Part shown: positions 41,790-50,111 of the stretch, in pieces
Position numbering within the stretch: position 1 is the first letter of the stretch
Layout of the letters: each line of letters opens with the position of its first letter
Source of the DNA: Falsiroseomonas selenitidurans
GTDB lineage: Bacteria > Pseudomonadota > Alphaproteobacteria > Acetobacterales > Acetobacteraceae
Reading direction: 5' to 3'
DNA length: 64,000 bases
NCBI RefSeq assembly: GCF_012103215.1
Contig: NZ_JAAVNE010000024.1
Coordinates: 1-64,000 of the forward strand
Program-made: the position numbers and the translations under genes
Notes under the pieces: model-generated
Told to the model about the DNA's origin: nothing
What the model saw: the letters and a program-made list of their open reading frames with translations, nothing else
Databases searched by the model: none

Positions 41790-43055
41790 ATGATGCGCGT
41801 CTGCGTGGTCGGGCTCGGCCATGTCGGGCTGCCCACCGCGGCGGTGCTGGCCGCAAGGGGCCATCGGGTGCTGGGCTGCGACACCAACCCGCTGGCACTG
41901 GCCGCCATCGAGGCCGGCCGGCCCCTGGTGCGGGAGGCGGGGCTGGATGCGCTGCTGGCCACCGCGCTGGCCAGCGGCCGGCTGGCGCTGCGGGCAACCC
42001 CCGGGCCGGCGGAAGCCTTCCTGATCGCGGTGCCGACGCCGCTCGGCCCCGGGCGGCGGGCGGATCTCGGCGCCGTCCACGCCGCCACCGACGCGATCGC
42101 CCCCTGCCTCAAGCCGGGCGACCTGGTGGTGCTGGAATCCACCTGCCCGGTCGGCACCACGGAGGCGCTGGCGGAGCGGCTGCGGGCGGCACGTCCGGAC
42201 CTCGCCCTGCCGCGAAGCGGCCAGCCGGCGCCACCCGGCTGCGTCCACCTGGCGCATTGCCCGGAACGGGTGCTGCCCGGCGACCTGCTGCGGGAGCTGG
42301 TCGCGAATGACCGGATCATCGGCGGGCTGACGCCGGACTGCGCGGCGCTTGCCGCGGCGCTCTATGCCGGCTTCGTCGCCGGCGCCTGCCACCTGACCGA
42401 TGCCCGCACGGCCGAGCTGGCGAAGCTGGCGGAGAACGCGTTCCGCGACGTGAACATCGCCTTTGCCAACGAGCTGGCCGGGCTGTGCGAGGGCTTCGGC
42501 ATCGAGCCCCGGGCGGCCATCGCCCTGGCCAACCGGCATCCCAGGGTGGCGATCCTCAACCCCGGGCCGGGGGTAGGCGGGCATTGCATCCCGGTCGATC
42601 CCTGGTTCCTGGCCGAGGCCGCGCCGGCGGCGACGCCGCTGATCCAGGCGGCGCGCGGGGTGAACGAGGCGCGGCCGGGCCAGGTGGTGGCGCGGCTGCG
42701 CGGGATGGCGGCAGCGCTCCGCGGCGGGGCCGAAGGGCGGGAGCGTCCTGCCATCGCCTGCCTCGGCCTGGCCTACAAGCCGGATGTGGCCGATCTGCGT
42801 GGCAGCCCGGCCCTGGCGGTGGCCGAGGCGCTGTCGCGCGACGGCACGCTGCGGCTGCTGTGCTGCGACCCGATGCTGGACCGCCTGCCGCCGCCGCTGG
42901 CCGGGCAGGACGGCGTGGCCTGGCTGGAGCTCGGCGCGGCGCTGGCGCAGGCGGACATCGTGGCCATCCTGGTGCCGCATGCGGCCTTCCGCGCCCTGCC
43001 CGCTGCCGCCTTCGCCGACCGGCCGGTGCTGGATGCGGCGGGCATGCTGCGGTGA
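41790..43055 (+). CDS. wecC: UDP-N-acetyl-D-mannosamine dehydrogenase type nucleotide-sugar dehydrogenase
   Basis: A 421-residue enzyme that oxidises a UDP-sugar to its uronate with two NAD+. NAD motif VVGLGHVGLPTA at the N-terminus, STCPVGTTEAL, AELAKLAENAFRDVNIAFANE in the central helix, and the catalytic Cys in GGHCIPVDPWF near residue 266; the C-terminal half has LGLAYKPDVADLRGSPAL. Pairing with wecB points to UDP-ManNAc as substrate. The start may be ATG 41790 or 41793. No glycosyltransferases are nearby. Confidence 0.92.
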   Translation: MMRVCVVGLGHVGLPTAAVLAARGHRVLGCDTNPLALAAIEAGRPLVREAGLDALLATALASGRLALRATPGPAEAFLIAVPTPLGPGRRADLGAVHAATDAIAPCLKPGDLVVLESTCPVGTTEALAERLRAARPDLALPRSGQPAPPGCVHLAHCPERVLPGDLLRELVANDRIIGGLTPDCAALAAALYAGFVAGACHLTDARTAELAKLAENAFRDVNIAFANELAGLCEGFGIEPRAAIALANRHPRVAILNPGPGVGGHCIPVDPWFLAEAAPAATPLIQAARGVNEARPGQVVARLRGMAAALRGGAEGRERPAIACLGLAYKPDVADLRGSPALAVAEALSRDGTLRLLCCDPMLDRLPPPLAGQDGVAWLELGAALAQADIVAILVPHAAFRALPAAAFADRPVLDAAGMLR

Positions 43056-43122
43056 AGCACCGGCTTGAAAGGCGGCGGGGTGCGGGCCACCTCGCGGCTT
43101 GGTTCGGGCCCCTCTGGCGCTG

Positions 43123-43149
43123 GCCGCCCCTGGGAGGCCCCGGGGCGGC
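43123..43149 (+). terminator. Hairpin after wecC
   Basis: An 8-bp G+C stem (43123-43130 with 43142-43149) with an 11-base loop, 68 bases after wecC. It may end the LysR-wecBC transcript. Confidence 0.4.
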
Positions 43150-43202
43150 GCGCGTGATGTCGAACCGCCCACGCGGCATCGCTGCCTGACCAGGGGTTCG
43201 CC

Positions 43203-43262
43203 ATGACCTTCGCCACCCATCCCGCCCTGACCCTGCGCCGGCCGAAGGGCGCGGCGGCATGA
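43203..43262 (+). CDS. Possible 19-residue small ORF coupled to the exchanger gene
   Basis: ATG 43203 opens a 19-codon frame (MTFATHPALTLRRPKGAAA) whose TGA overlaps the ATG of the calcium/sodium exchanger (ATGA). AGGGG stands 6 bases ahead of the ATG, while the exchanger's own start has only weak ribosome-site sequence inside this frame (AAGGGCG). The small ORF could deliver ribosomes to the exchanger start. No similarity is claimed; it may be a leader peptide or chance. Confidence 0.35.
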   Translation: MTFATHPALTLRRPKGAAA

Positions 43263-44257
43263 GCACCGCGCTGCCCATCCTGCTCGGCCTTGGCCTGCTG
43301 GTGCTGGGGGGCGAGCTGTTCGTGCGCGGCGCGGTGCGGATCGCGGAGCGGCTGGGCGTCTCGCCGCTGATGATCGGGCTGACGCTTGTCGGCTTCGGCA
43401 CCTCGGCGCCGGAGCTGGTGACCAGCGTGCAGGCCTCGCTCGCCGGGTCGCCGGGCATCGCGCTGGGCAACATCGTCGGCTCCAACATCGCCAACATCCT
43501 GCTGATCCTGGGCCTGTCGGCGCTGATCTTCCCGATTGCGGTGCCGTCGGCGGCGCTGTGGCGGGATGGCGTGCTGGGCGCCGTGGCGGCGGCGGCGCTA
43601 CTGGCGGTGGGGCTGGGCTGGACGCTGGACCGGCTGGTGGGGGTGGTCTTCCTGCTCGGGCTGGCGGGCTACCTGGTCTATGCCTGGCGGCAGGAAAGCG
43701 CCGCCACCGGCGACCACACCGCCGCCTTCGAGAGGGCGCAGGCGCTGGAGGAGGTTCACCCCGGCGGCCTGGCGCAGCATCCGCCGGCCGCCACCGCCGG
43801 CTTCTGGCAGGGCGTGCCGGCTTCCATCGGCTTCGTGGTGGTGGGGCTGGCGCTGGTGGTGGGCGGCGGCGGGCTGCTGGTGGACGGCGCGACGGCGCTG
43901 GCCCGCGGCCTTGGCGTGTCCGAGAGCGTGATCGGGCTGACCATCGTCGCCATCGGCACCTCCATGCCGGAACTCGTCACCTCGCTGGTCGCGGCGCTGC
44001 GCCGGCATGCGGATGTGGCGCTGGGCAATGTGCTGGGCTCCAACATCTACAACGTGCTCGGCATCGGCGGCGCCACGGCGCTGATCGCGCCGACGCCGGT
44101 GCCGCCGGACATCGTGGGCTTCGACCTGTTCGTGATGCTGGGCGTGGCCCTGCTGCTGCTGGTGCTGGCACGCAGCGGCTGGCGCATCGGCCGGCGGGAG
44201 GGCGCGCTGCTGCTGGCGCTGTATGTGGCCTACCTGTTCTGGATCTGGCCTGCCTGA
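43259..44257 (+). CDS. Calcium/sodium antiporter (YrbG type)
   Basis: A 332-residue inner-membrane exchanger with ten hydrophobic segments in two inverted repeats. The alpha repeats are GFGTSAPELVTSVQA near residue 45 and AIGTSMPELVTSLVAA near residue 220, with GNIVGSNIANILLILG and GNVLGSNIYNVLGIGG as partners; the Glu in each is the ion-binding residue. It exchanges cations across the membrane, direction unknown. Possibly coupled to a 19-residue upstream ORF. Confidence 0.92.
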   Translation: MSTALPILLGLGLLVLGGELFVRGAVRIAERLGVSPLMIGLTLVGFGTSAPELVTSVQASLAGSPGIALGNIVGSNIANILLILGLSALIFPIAVPSAALWRDGVLGAVAAAALLAVGLGWTLDRLVGVVFLLGLAGYLVYAWRQESAATGDHTAAFERAQALEEVHPGGLAQHPPAATAGFWQGVPASIGFVVVGLALVVGGGGLLVDGATALARGLGVSESVIGLTIVAIGTSMPELVTSLVAALRRHADVALGNVLGSNIYNVLGIGGATALIAPTPVPPDIVGFDLFVMLGVALLLLVLARSGWRIGRREGALLLALYVAYLFWIWPA

Positions 44258-44291
44258 TGCCGGATTGACCTTCGGCAGAGGCTGGGCGCAG

Positions 44292-44307
44292 CCTTGGGCA
44301 ACCAAGG
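44292..44307 (+). promoter_or_regulatory. Hairpin that includes the MFS ribosome site
   Basis: CCTTGG (44292-44297) pairs perfectly with CCAAGG (44302-44307) around a GCAA tetraloop of the stable GNRA class. The 3' arm contains most of the ribosome site AAGGAG (44304-44309) of the MFS gene starting at 44320, so the fold would hide it. Control by temperature, protein or small RNA is possible but unproven. Confidence 0.4.
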
Positions 44308-44319
44308 AGCCCGCCAGGC

Positions 44320-45561
44320 ATGGTCGCCCCCGCCTCCCCCGATGCCCCGCCCTCGCCTGGCCATGATGCGCGGATCCTGGCGCTGATCGGCACCGGGCAT
44401 TTCCTCAGCCATTTCTACATGCTGTGCCTGCCGCCGCTGTTCCTGGTGTGGCGGGACGAGTTCGACGTCTCCTTCGGCGAGCTGGGCCTGGCGGTGGCGT
44501 TGATGAGCGCGGTGACGGCCGCGCTGCAGACCCCGGTGGGCTTCCTGGTGGACCGGCACGGCGCGCGGCCCTTCCTGGTGGGCGGCGTGCTGCTGATGGC
44601 GCTGTCCATCGCCGCCATGGCGTTCGCGCCCGGCTACTGGGCGATCCTGCTGCTGGCGCTGCTGTCCGGCGTGGGCAATTCGGTGATCCACCCGGCGGAC
44701 TACGCCATCCTCGGCGGGTCCATCCACCCCAGCCGCATCGGCCGCGCCTTCGCCATGCACACCTTCACCGGCAATCTCGGCTTCGCCGCCGGGCCGCCTG
44801 TGGTCGCCGCCATGCTGCTGGTGATGGGCTGGCGGCCGGCGCTGCTGGTGCTCGGGCTGATCGGCATCCCCGTGGTGCTGGCCATCCTGTGGCAGAGCCG
44901 GATCCTGCAGGACCAGGCGAAGCCGAAGCCACGGCACGGCACCGGGCCGGTGCTGTCGGGGCGGGAATTGCTGCTGTCGCGGCCCATCCTGCTGTTCTTC
45001 GGCTTCTTCCTGCTGTCCGCCATGGCCGGGTCGGTGATCCAGGCCTTCTCGATCACCGTGCTGATCGAGCTGTGGGGCACGCCGGTCGCCATCGCCTCCT
45101 TCGCGCTGACGGGCTACATGGCCGGCGCCACCGGCGGCACGCTGGTGGGCGGCTGGTTCGCGGACCGGTCCAGGAAGCACCTGGCCTTCATCGTCGGGCT
45201 GACGCTGGTGGCGGCGCTGCTGCTGCTGGCACTCGGCCTGCTGCCGCTGCCGCACTGGCTGCAGCCGGTGGTGGCCGGCGCGGCGGGGCTGGCCATGGGA
45301 TCCTCCCGCACCCCGCGCGACGTGATGCTGAAGGATGCGATCCCGCCGGGGCAGATGGGCAAGGTGTTCGGCTTCGTCTCCTCCGGCCTGCCGCTGGGCG
45401 GCGCCATCACGCCCGTGCCGGTGGGGCTGCTGCTGGATTTCGGGCTGGCCTGGATGGTGCTGCCGCTGGCCGCCCTGCTGCTGCTGGCCTCCCTGCTGTG
45501 CATGGGCCGCGCCAGCAGCGCGGCACGACGCGCCGCGCCGCTTGCCGTGCCGGCGGAATAG
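44320..45561 (+). CDS. Major facilitator superfamily transporter
   Basis: A 413-residue, 12-segment transporter. The motif between segments 2 and 3 is VGFLVDRHGARPF; segment 1 begins IGTGHFLSHFYMLCLPPLF, and the second half starts after a short loop near residue 205. HFLSHFY at the start resembles fosmidomycin-resistance/nitrate-type MFS proteins. Substrate unknown. The following gene begins at the base after its TAG. Confidence 0.88.
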   Translation: MVAPASPDAPPSPGHDARILALIGTGHFLSHFYMLCLPPLFLVWRDEFDVSFGELGLAVALMSAVTAALQTPVGFLVDRHGARPFLVGGVLLMALSIAAMAFAPGYWAILLLALLSGVGNSVIHPADYAILGGSIHPSRIGRAFAMHTFTGNLGFAAGPPVVAAMLLVMGWRPALLVLGLIGIPVVLAILWQSRILQDQAKPKPRHGTGPVLSGRELLLSRPILLFFGFFLLSAMAGSVIQAFSITVLIELWGTPVAIASFALTGYMAGATGGTLVGGWFADRSRKHLAFIVGLTLVAALLLLALGLLPLPHWLQPVVAGAAGLAMGSSRTPRDVMLKDAIPPGQMGKVFGFVSSGLPLGGAITPVPVGLLLDFGLAWMVLPLAALLLLASLLCMGRASSAARRAAPLAVPAE

Positions 45562-46209
45562 GTGGGCGGGCTGGATGCCGCGCTGCAGGTCCTGGACCTG
45601 CTGGGCATCGCGGTCTTCGCCGCTTCCGGCGCGCTGGTGGCCAGCCGCAAGCAGCTGGATGCGGTGGGCTTCGTGCTGATCGGCATGGTCACCGGCTTCG
45701 GCGGCGGCACGGTGCGCGACCTGCTGCTGGGCCGCACGCCGGTGTTCTGGCTGCGCCAGCCGGAATTGCCGCTGATCGCCGCCGCCGCGGCGCTTCTGGT
45801 GTTCTTCTTTGCCCACCGCGTGGAAAGCCGCTTCAAGGCCCTGCTCTGGGCCGACGCGGTGGGGCTGGCGCTGTTCGCGGTGCTGGGGGCGGAGATCGCG
45901 CTGATCGCCGGGGCGGAAGCCTGGGCGGCGGTGCTGCTGGGCACCGTCACGGCAACGGCAGGCGGCATCCTGCGCGATGTGATCTGCAACGAATTGCCGC
46001 TGATCCTGCGCAAGGAGATCTACATCACCGCCGCCGCGGCCGCCGCCCTGGGCTATGTGGCGCTGCGGCTGGCGCCGCTGCCGCGGGATGTGGCACTGCT
46101 GGCGGGCATCGCGCTGGGCTTCGGCATCCGCGGCGCGGCGATCTGGCGCGGCTGGTCGCTGCCCGCCTTCAAGCCGCGCCCGGCGCGGGACTATCCCGAC
46201 GCACGCTGA
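45562..46209 (+). CDS. TRIC-type cation channel family protein (UPF0126)
   Basis: A 215-residue membrane protein with seven hydrophobic segments in two repeats, each with a Gly-rich motif: GFGGGTVRDLLL near residue 47 and ATAGGILRDVIC near residue 133. Bacterial homologues of TRIC channels pass monovalent cations. It starts with GTG immediately after the MFS stop, so the two are one transcript. It is tail-to-tail with the next gene; the two stop codons abut (TGATCA). Confidence 0.87.
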   Translation: MGGLDAALQVLDLLGIAVFAASGALVASRKQLDAVGFVLIGMVTGFGGGTVRDLLLGRTPVFWLRQPELPLIAAAAALLVFFFAHRVESRFKALLWADAVGLALFAVLGAEIALIAGAEAWAAVLLGTVTATAGGILRDVICNELPLILRKEIYITAAAAAALGYVALRLAPLPRDVALLAGIALGFGIRGAAIWRGWSLPAFKPRPARDYPDAR

Positions 46210-46617
46210 TCAGAGGCAGGTCCCGGCGGCCGCGGCGGCTTCGAAGCCGTCGAATTCGGCGCGTTGCTCCCGCGCCTCCTCCCAGACCAGGCCGGTGCCA
46301 TCCGCATCGATGCGGGCGGTGCCTTCGACGATCCGGCTGGCGGAGATCGCGGCCTGGCGGCGGTAGGTCAGTTCCCGCCCATCCGGCGCCATGCGCCAGG
46401 ACAGCACCGGCAGCGGCCGGCAGCGGAACAGGGCGCGCACCGCCAGCAGGCCGGTGCCGTCGGCCTGCAGCAGCAGGCGGGCATCGCCGCCGGTGCTGCG
46501 CAGGCGCGCCGTGCGGCCGACCCACGCCGGAAAAAGCGGAACCGGCCGATCGGCATGGGCCGGTCGGAAGAGAAGGATCGGCCCCAACAGGGCGAGCCGG
46601 CGAGACATCTGGGTCAT
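46210..46617 (-). CDS. Secreted hypothetical protein
   Basis: A 135-residue protein with a signal peptide (SRRLALLGPILLFRPAHA, cut near AHA-D). The mature part holds two Cys (FRCRPLP and GTCL at the end), which could form a disulphide, and beta-rich segments such as ARLLLQADGTGLLAVRALF. I do not recognise the family. It is transcribed toward the TRIC-type gene. Confidence 0.65.
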   Translation of the reverse strand: MTQMSRRLALLGPILLFRPAHADRPVPLFPAWVGRTARLRSTGGDARLLLQADGTGLLAVRALFRCRPLPVLSWRMAPDGRELTYRRQAAISASRIVEGTARIDADGTGLVWEEAREQRAEFDGFEAAAAAGTCL

Positions 46618-46676
46618 GAACGCCCAGCATCGGCGATGTCACGCGACTGAACAAGAACTGCAACACTTCGACATCG

Positions 46677-47789
46677 TTACCAGAAATTGACCCGGTCCCA
46701 GACCGCCACCACGCGGCCGGCCTCGTCCAGCACATGGTAGTGCGGATGCGCCGCCGCGGTCAGGCAGACATGGTTCGGCGCGATGCGCAGGCGGGCGCCG
46801 ACTCGCAGGCGTTCAAGCGGCAGCGTGCCGCCTTCCGCCGCGCGGACCTCCCCATGTTCCTGGTGCACCCGCACCACCATGGCGTCGCCCAGGCTCGGCT
46901 GGCCGGCGGCGTCCAGCACGCGGCCGAACTTCCAGTCGCGCGGCGCGGCTTCCGTGCTGCGGTCCTTCGACAGCGCCAGCGCCCCGGCATCGACCAGCAC
47001 GGCGTTGCGGGCGGGGTAGCGGCCGGTGACGCTGGTCAGCACGGTGACGGCGATATCCTCCAGCGGATGCACGCCGAGCTGCGCCTGCAGCAGGTCGCCC
47101 ATCATGTAGACGCCGGCCCGCATCTCCGTCACGCCCTCCAGATTCGCCGCATACAGGGCGGTGGGGGAGGCGCCGGCGGAAACCACGCCGACCACATGGC
47201 CAGCCTCGCGCAGCCGCGTCGCGGCCAGGACGATGCCGGCGCGCTCGATCTCGGCCAGTTCCGCCATCGCGGCCTCGCTGCGGCCGGCATAGGAATGGCC
47301 GGAATGGGAGAGCACGCCGGCGAGCTTGGCGCCGAGGGCTGCACCGATTGCCAGCAGCGCCTCGCCATCCGGCGCCACGCCGGCGCGGCCCTCGCCGATA
47401 TCCACCTCGATCAGCGTCGGCAGGCGGCCGGGATGGGCGGCGATGGCCTGGGCCGTCTCCAGGTCATCCGTGATGATCTTGATCCGCGCGCCCTCGGCGT
47501 TCAGGGCGGCCACCGCGCCCAGCTTCGACGGCGTGATGCCGACGGCATAGACCTGGTCGCGGAAACCATGCGTGGCGAAGTAGCGGGCCTCCGCCAGGGT
47601 GGAGACGGTGATGGGCCCGCCGCCGGGCGCAGCCAGTTCCGCCACCGCGGCCGATTTCGCGGTCTTAATATGCGGGCGCAGCTGCACGCCCGGGTGGCGC
47701 GCCACCGCCGCCGCCATGCGCGCGATGTTGCGCTTGAGGATGGGCAGGTCGAGCAGCAGGCAGGGGGTGGGCAGATGGTCCAGCGACAT
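46677..47789 (-). CDS. DSD1 family PLP enzyme (D-threonine aldolase/D-serine dehydratase-like)
   Basis: A 370-residue fold-type III PLP enzyme. The PLP Lys is in LRPHIKTAKS near residue 45; TPCLLLDLPILKRNIARM is the usual start, and the C-terminal beta domain ends with PNHVCLTAAAHPHYHV, whose His and Cys bind a divalent metal in this family. Members cleave D-threonine-type beta-hydroxy amino acids or dehydrate D-serine; beta-hydroxyaspartate aldolase belongs here too. Start ATG 47789 overlaps the upstream stop by one base (TGATG), so it is coupled to the next PLP enzyme. Confidence 0.88.
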   Translation of the reverse strand: MSLDHLPTPCLLLDLPILKRNIARMAAAVARHPGVQLRPHIKTAKSAAVAELAAPGGGPITVSTLAEARYFATHGFRDQVYAVGITPSKLGAVAALNAEGARIKIITDDLETAQAIAAHPGRLPTLIEVDIGEGRAGVAPDGEALLAIGAALGAKLAGVLSHSGHSYAGRSEAAMAELAEIERAGIVLAATRLREAGHVVGVVSAGASPTALYAANLEGVTEMRAGVYMMGDLLQAQLGVHPLEDIAVTVLTSVTGRYPARNAVLVDAGALALSKDRSTEAAPRDWKFGRVLDAAGQPSLGDAMVVRVHQEHGEVRAAEGGTLPLERLRVGARLRIAPNHVCLTAAAHPHYHVLDEAGRVVAVWDRVNFW

Positions 47790-48913
47790 CAGAGGGCGAC
47801 CCCCAGCAGCTCGGCAAAGCGCGGCGTGGCCTTCAGCCCGGTGCCGGTCAGCACCACCACGGTCGTTTCCCGCTCCGCGATCCGGCCCTCCGCGCGCAGC
47901 TTCGAGAAGGCGGCAGCGGCCTGGGCGCAGGTGGGCTCCACGTAAAACCCCGTGCGGGCCAGGGCGAGCGCGGCGTCCGCGATCTCCGCCTCCTCCAGCA
48001 GCACGGCGCCGCCCTGGCTTTCGCGCAGCGCGGCGAGGCATTCCGGCAGCCGGATCGGCTGGGCGATGGCGGTGCCCTCCGCGATGGTGGGTTGTGCGTC
48101 CACCGCCGGCAGGCCGAGCGCGGCGCGGGCGATCGGCCCGCAATTCGCCGGCTGCGCCGCCCAGATCCTCGGGAGTCTTGCGATCTGGCCAGCCCGGAAA
48201 AGTTCGGAAAAGCCGAGCCAGCAGCCCAGCACGTTGGACCCGGCGCCGCAGGGGACAATGACGTTGTCCGGCACGCTGAAGGACAGATCCTCCCAGAGTT
48301 CGTAGGCCAGGGTCTTGGTGCCCTCCAGGAAGAAGGGCTGCCAGTTGTGGCTGGCGTAGAAGATTTTCGCGGACTCCGCGAGCGCGGCATCGGCGCAATC
48401 CTGGCGGCTACCGGGAATCAGCTCGATGGCCGCCCCGGCCGCGCGGGACTGCACGGTTTTGGCCGGGCTGGTGCTGGCGGGGACAAAGATGGTGGCGGCC
48501 ATGCCGCCCGCGGCCGCATAGGCGGAGACGGCCGCGCCGCCATTGCCGGAGCTGTCCTCCAGCACACGCGAAATGCCCTGGTCGCGCAGCAGGGACAGCA
48601 TGACGCTGGCGCCGCGATCCTTGAAGCTGCCGGTCGGCATGAACCATTCGCATTTCAGCAGCGCCGTGCCACCGGGCAGCGCGCGTTCCACCAACGGGGT
48701 GCAGCCCTCCCCCATGCTGATGGGTGCCTTGGGGCTCCAGGGCAGGGCGGCGGCATAGCGCCAGAGGCTGCGGGTGCCGGTCTCGATCTCGGCGCGGGTC
48801 AGGCCCGGGCGCGGCGTCAGCAGCAGCGGCGCCTGGCCGTCGCCACACCAGCGGGGGGTATCGAGCGGCCAGGTCCGGCCGCTGCGGGGGTCGAGGTAGC
48901 TTTGCGGGGTCAT
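47789..48913 (-). CDS. Threonine synthase-like PLP enzyme (fold type II)
   Basis: A 374-residue enzyme. The PLP Lys is in MPTGSFKDRGASVM near residue 105, the Ser/Asn binding loop is LEDSSGNGGAAVSAYA and the phosphate loop PCGAGSNVLG; TGTGLKA near the end is also typical. Authentic threonine synthase is one option, but pairing with the DSD1 enzyme suggests an amino-acid lyase or racemase role. The first in-frame ATG (48922) is too close to GGGAGG; ATG 48913 has it 9 bases ahead. Divergent from an M20 hydrolase. Confidence 0.85.
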   Translation of the reverse strand: MTPQSYLDPRSGRTWPLDTPRWCGDGQAPLLLTPRPGLTRAEIETGTRSLWRYAAALPWSPKAPISMGEGCTPLVERALPGGTALLKCEWFMPTGSFKDRGASVMLSLLRDQGISRVLEDSSGNGGAAVSAYAAAGGMAATIFVPASTSPAKTVQSRAAGAAIELIPGSRQDCADAALAESAKIFYASHNWQPFFLEGTKTLAYELWEDLSFSVPDNVIVPCGAGSNVLGCWLGFSELFRAGQIARLPRIWAAQPANCGPIARAALGLPAVDAQPTIAEGTAIAQPIRLPECLAALRESQGGAVLLEEAEIADAALALARTGFYVEPTCAQAAAAFSKLRAEGRIAERETTVVVLTGTGLKATPRFAELLGVAL

Positions 48914-48927
48914 GGCGCCCATCCTCC

Positions 48928-48950
48928 CTTGCCGGCCCGGCGCCGGCAAG
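48928..48950. promoter_or_regulatory. Palindrome in the divergent PLP/M20 control region
   Basis: CTTGCCGG (48928-48935) and CCGGCAAG (48943-48950) are an 8-bp perfect inverted repeat with 7 bases between, filling most of the 51-base gap between the two starts. It could be a shared operator. Confidence 0.35.
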
Positions 48951-48964
48951 CGAGGGTGCCGCGC

Positions 48965-50071
48965 ATGAGCCTCTCCGACCCGGTGCTGCGCCTGGCAGCC
49001 GACCTCATCGCCATCGACAGCCGATCGAGCCTGTCCAACCTGCCCGTGGCCGAGCGGATCGAGCAGGAATTGGCCGGCTTCGAGATCGAGCGGCTGGACT
49101 ACACGGATGCCAACGGCGTCGCGAAGCGGGCGCTGGTCGCCCACAAGGGGCCGCGCCAGGGCTACGCCCTGTCCGGCCACATGGACACGGTGCCGGCCAC
49201 CGGCTGGCAGAGCGACCCCTGGGCGCCACGCCTGGACGCGGCAGGGATGCTGCACGGCCTTGGCAGCGTCGACATGAAGGGCCAGCTGGCGGCTGCCATC
49301 ATCGCCGCGCGGCAGGCCGCGGCGGATGTGCCGGCGACGCTGCTGATCACCACGGATGAGGAGACCACCAAGGAAGGCGCGCGGCGCGTGGCCCGCGACA
49401 GCAGGCTCGCCAGGTCGCTGGACCTGGCCGGCATCTTCGTGGTGGAGCCGACCGGGCTGGTGCCGGTGCGCGGCCATCGCAGCCACATCGCCTTCACCGC
49501 CACGGCGCATGGGCTGCAGGCGCATTCCTCCACCGGCAAGGGGGTCAACGCGAACTGGAAGCTGCTGCCGTTCCTGGCCGCGATGCGGGAGGTGCATGAC
49601 GCGCTGCGCAGCGACCCCGCGCTGCAGGATGCGGATTACGACCCGCCCTTCTCCGACTTCAACCTGATCCTGGACAATCACGGCACGGCGATGAACGTGA
49701 CGGTCGCCAAGGCCACCGCCCAGATCAAGTTCCGCTACAGCGCCAAGGTGGACCCGAAGCCGGTCCTGCACGCGGTGCGCCGCGCGGCGCGCGACGCCGG
49801 GATCGACCTGGCGGAGCAGATGGAAGGCTTCCCGCCGGAACTGCCGGCCGACCACCCGCTGATCGCCCGCGCCACGCGGCTGACCAACCGGGCACCGCGC
49901 ACCGCACCCTACGGGACCGATGCCAGCGAGTTGCAGGCGCTGGCGCCCTGCGTCGTGCTCGGGCCGGGTGACATCGCGCTGGCGCATACGCCGCAGGAAT
50001 GCGTCCGCGCGCAGGATCTGGTGGACGCGGTGCCGGTGCTCGCGCGCGCGCTGCGCGACGGCATCGCGTAG
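48965..50071 (+). CDS. M20 family hydrolase (ArgE/DapE-like)
   Basis: A 368-residue zinc amidase. Metal and catalytic residues: SGHMDTVPATG near residue 75, GLGSVDMKGQ, the Glu pair in TTDEETTKEG near residue 137, VVEPTG and the final His in LAHTPQECV. The inserted lid domain contains HGLQAHSSTGKGVNANW. Such enzymes remove acyl groups from N-acyl amino acids. Its position opposite two amino-acid PLP enzymes suggests one route. Start ATG 48965. Confidence 0.9.
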   Translation: MSLSDPVLRLAADLIAIDSRSSLSNLPVAERIEQELAGFEIERLDYTDANGVAKRALVAHKGPRQGYALSGHMDTVPATGWQSDPWAPRLDAAGMLHGLGSVDMKGQLAAAIIAARQAAADVPATLLITTDEETTKEGARRVARDSRLARSLDLAGIFVVEPTGLVPVRGHRSHIAFTATAHGLQAHSSTGKGVNANWKLLPFLAAMREVHDALRSDPALQDADYDPPFSDFNLILDNHGTAMNVTVAKATAQIKFRYSAKVDPKPVLHAVRRAARDAGIDLAEQMEGFPPELPADHPLIARATRLTNRAPRTAPYGTDASELQALAPCVVLGPGDIALAHTPQECVRAQDLVDAVPVLARALRDGIA

Positions 50072-50089
50072 GCGCGACCCCGGGCCCTC

Positions 50090-50110
50090 GGCCGGAGACA
50101 GGCGCCGGCC
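50090..50110. terminator. Hairpin between convergent M20 and cheB genes
   Basis: A 6-bp G+C stem (50090-50095 with 50105-50110), 9-base loop, in the 40-base gap between two convergent stop codons. Confidence 0.35.
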
Positions 50111-50111
50111 T

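Noticed and set aside
43157..43189. 10-codon frame before the cation exchanger
   Set aside because: It lacks a clear ribosome site and is not coupled to a gene; kept only as a remark beside the 19-codon frame.
46654..46678. AGAAC-N16-CGTT, one base from an EcfG promoter on the plus strand
   Set aside because: The first base of the -35 box differs and no plus-strand gene follows; it reads into the 3' end of the DSD1 gene.
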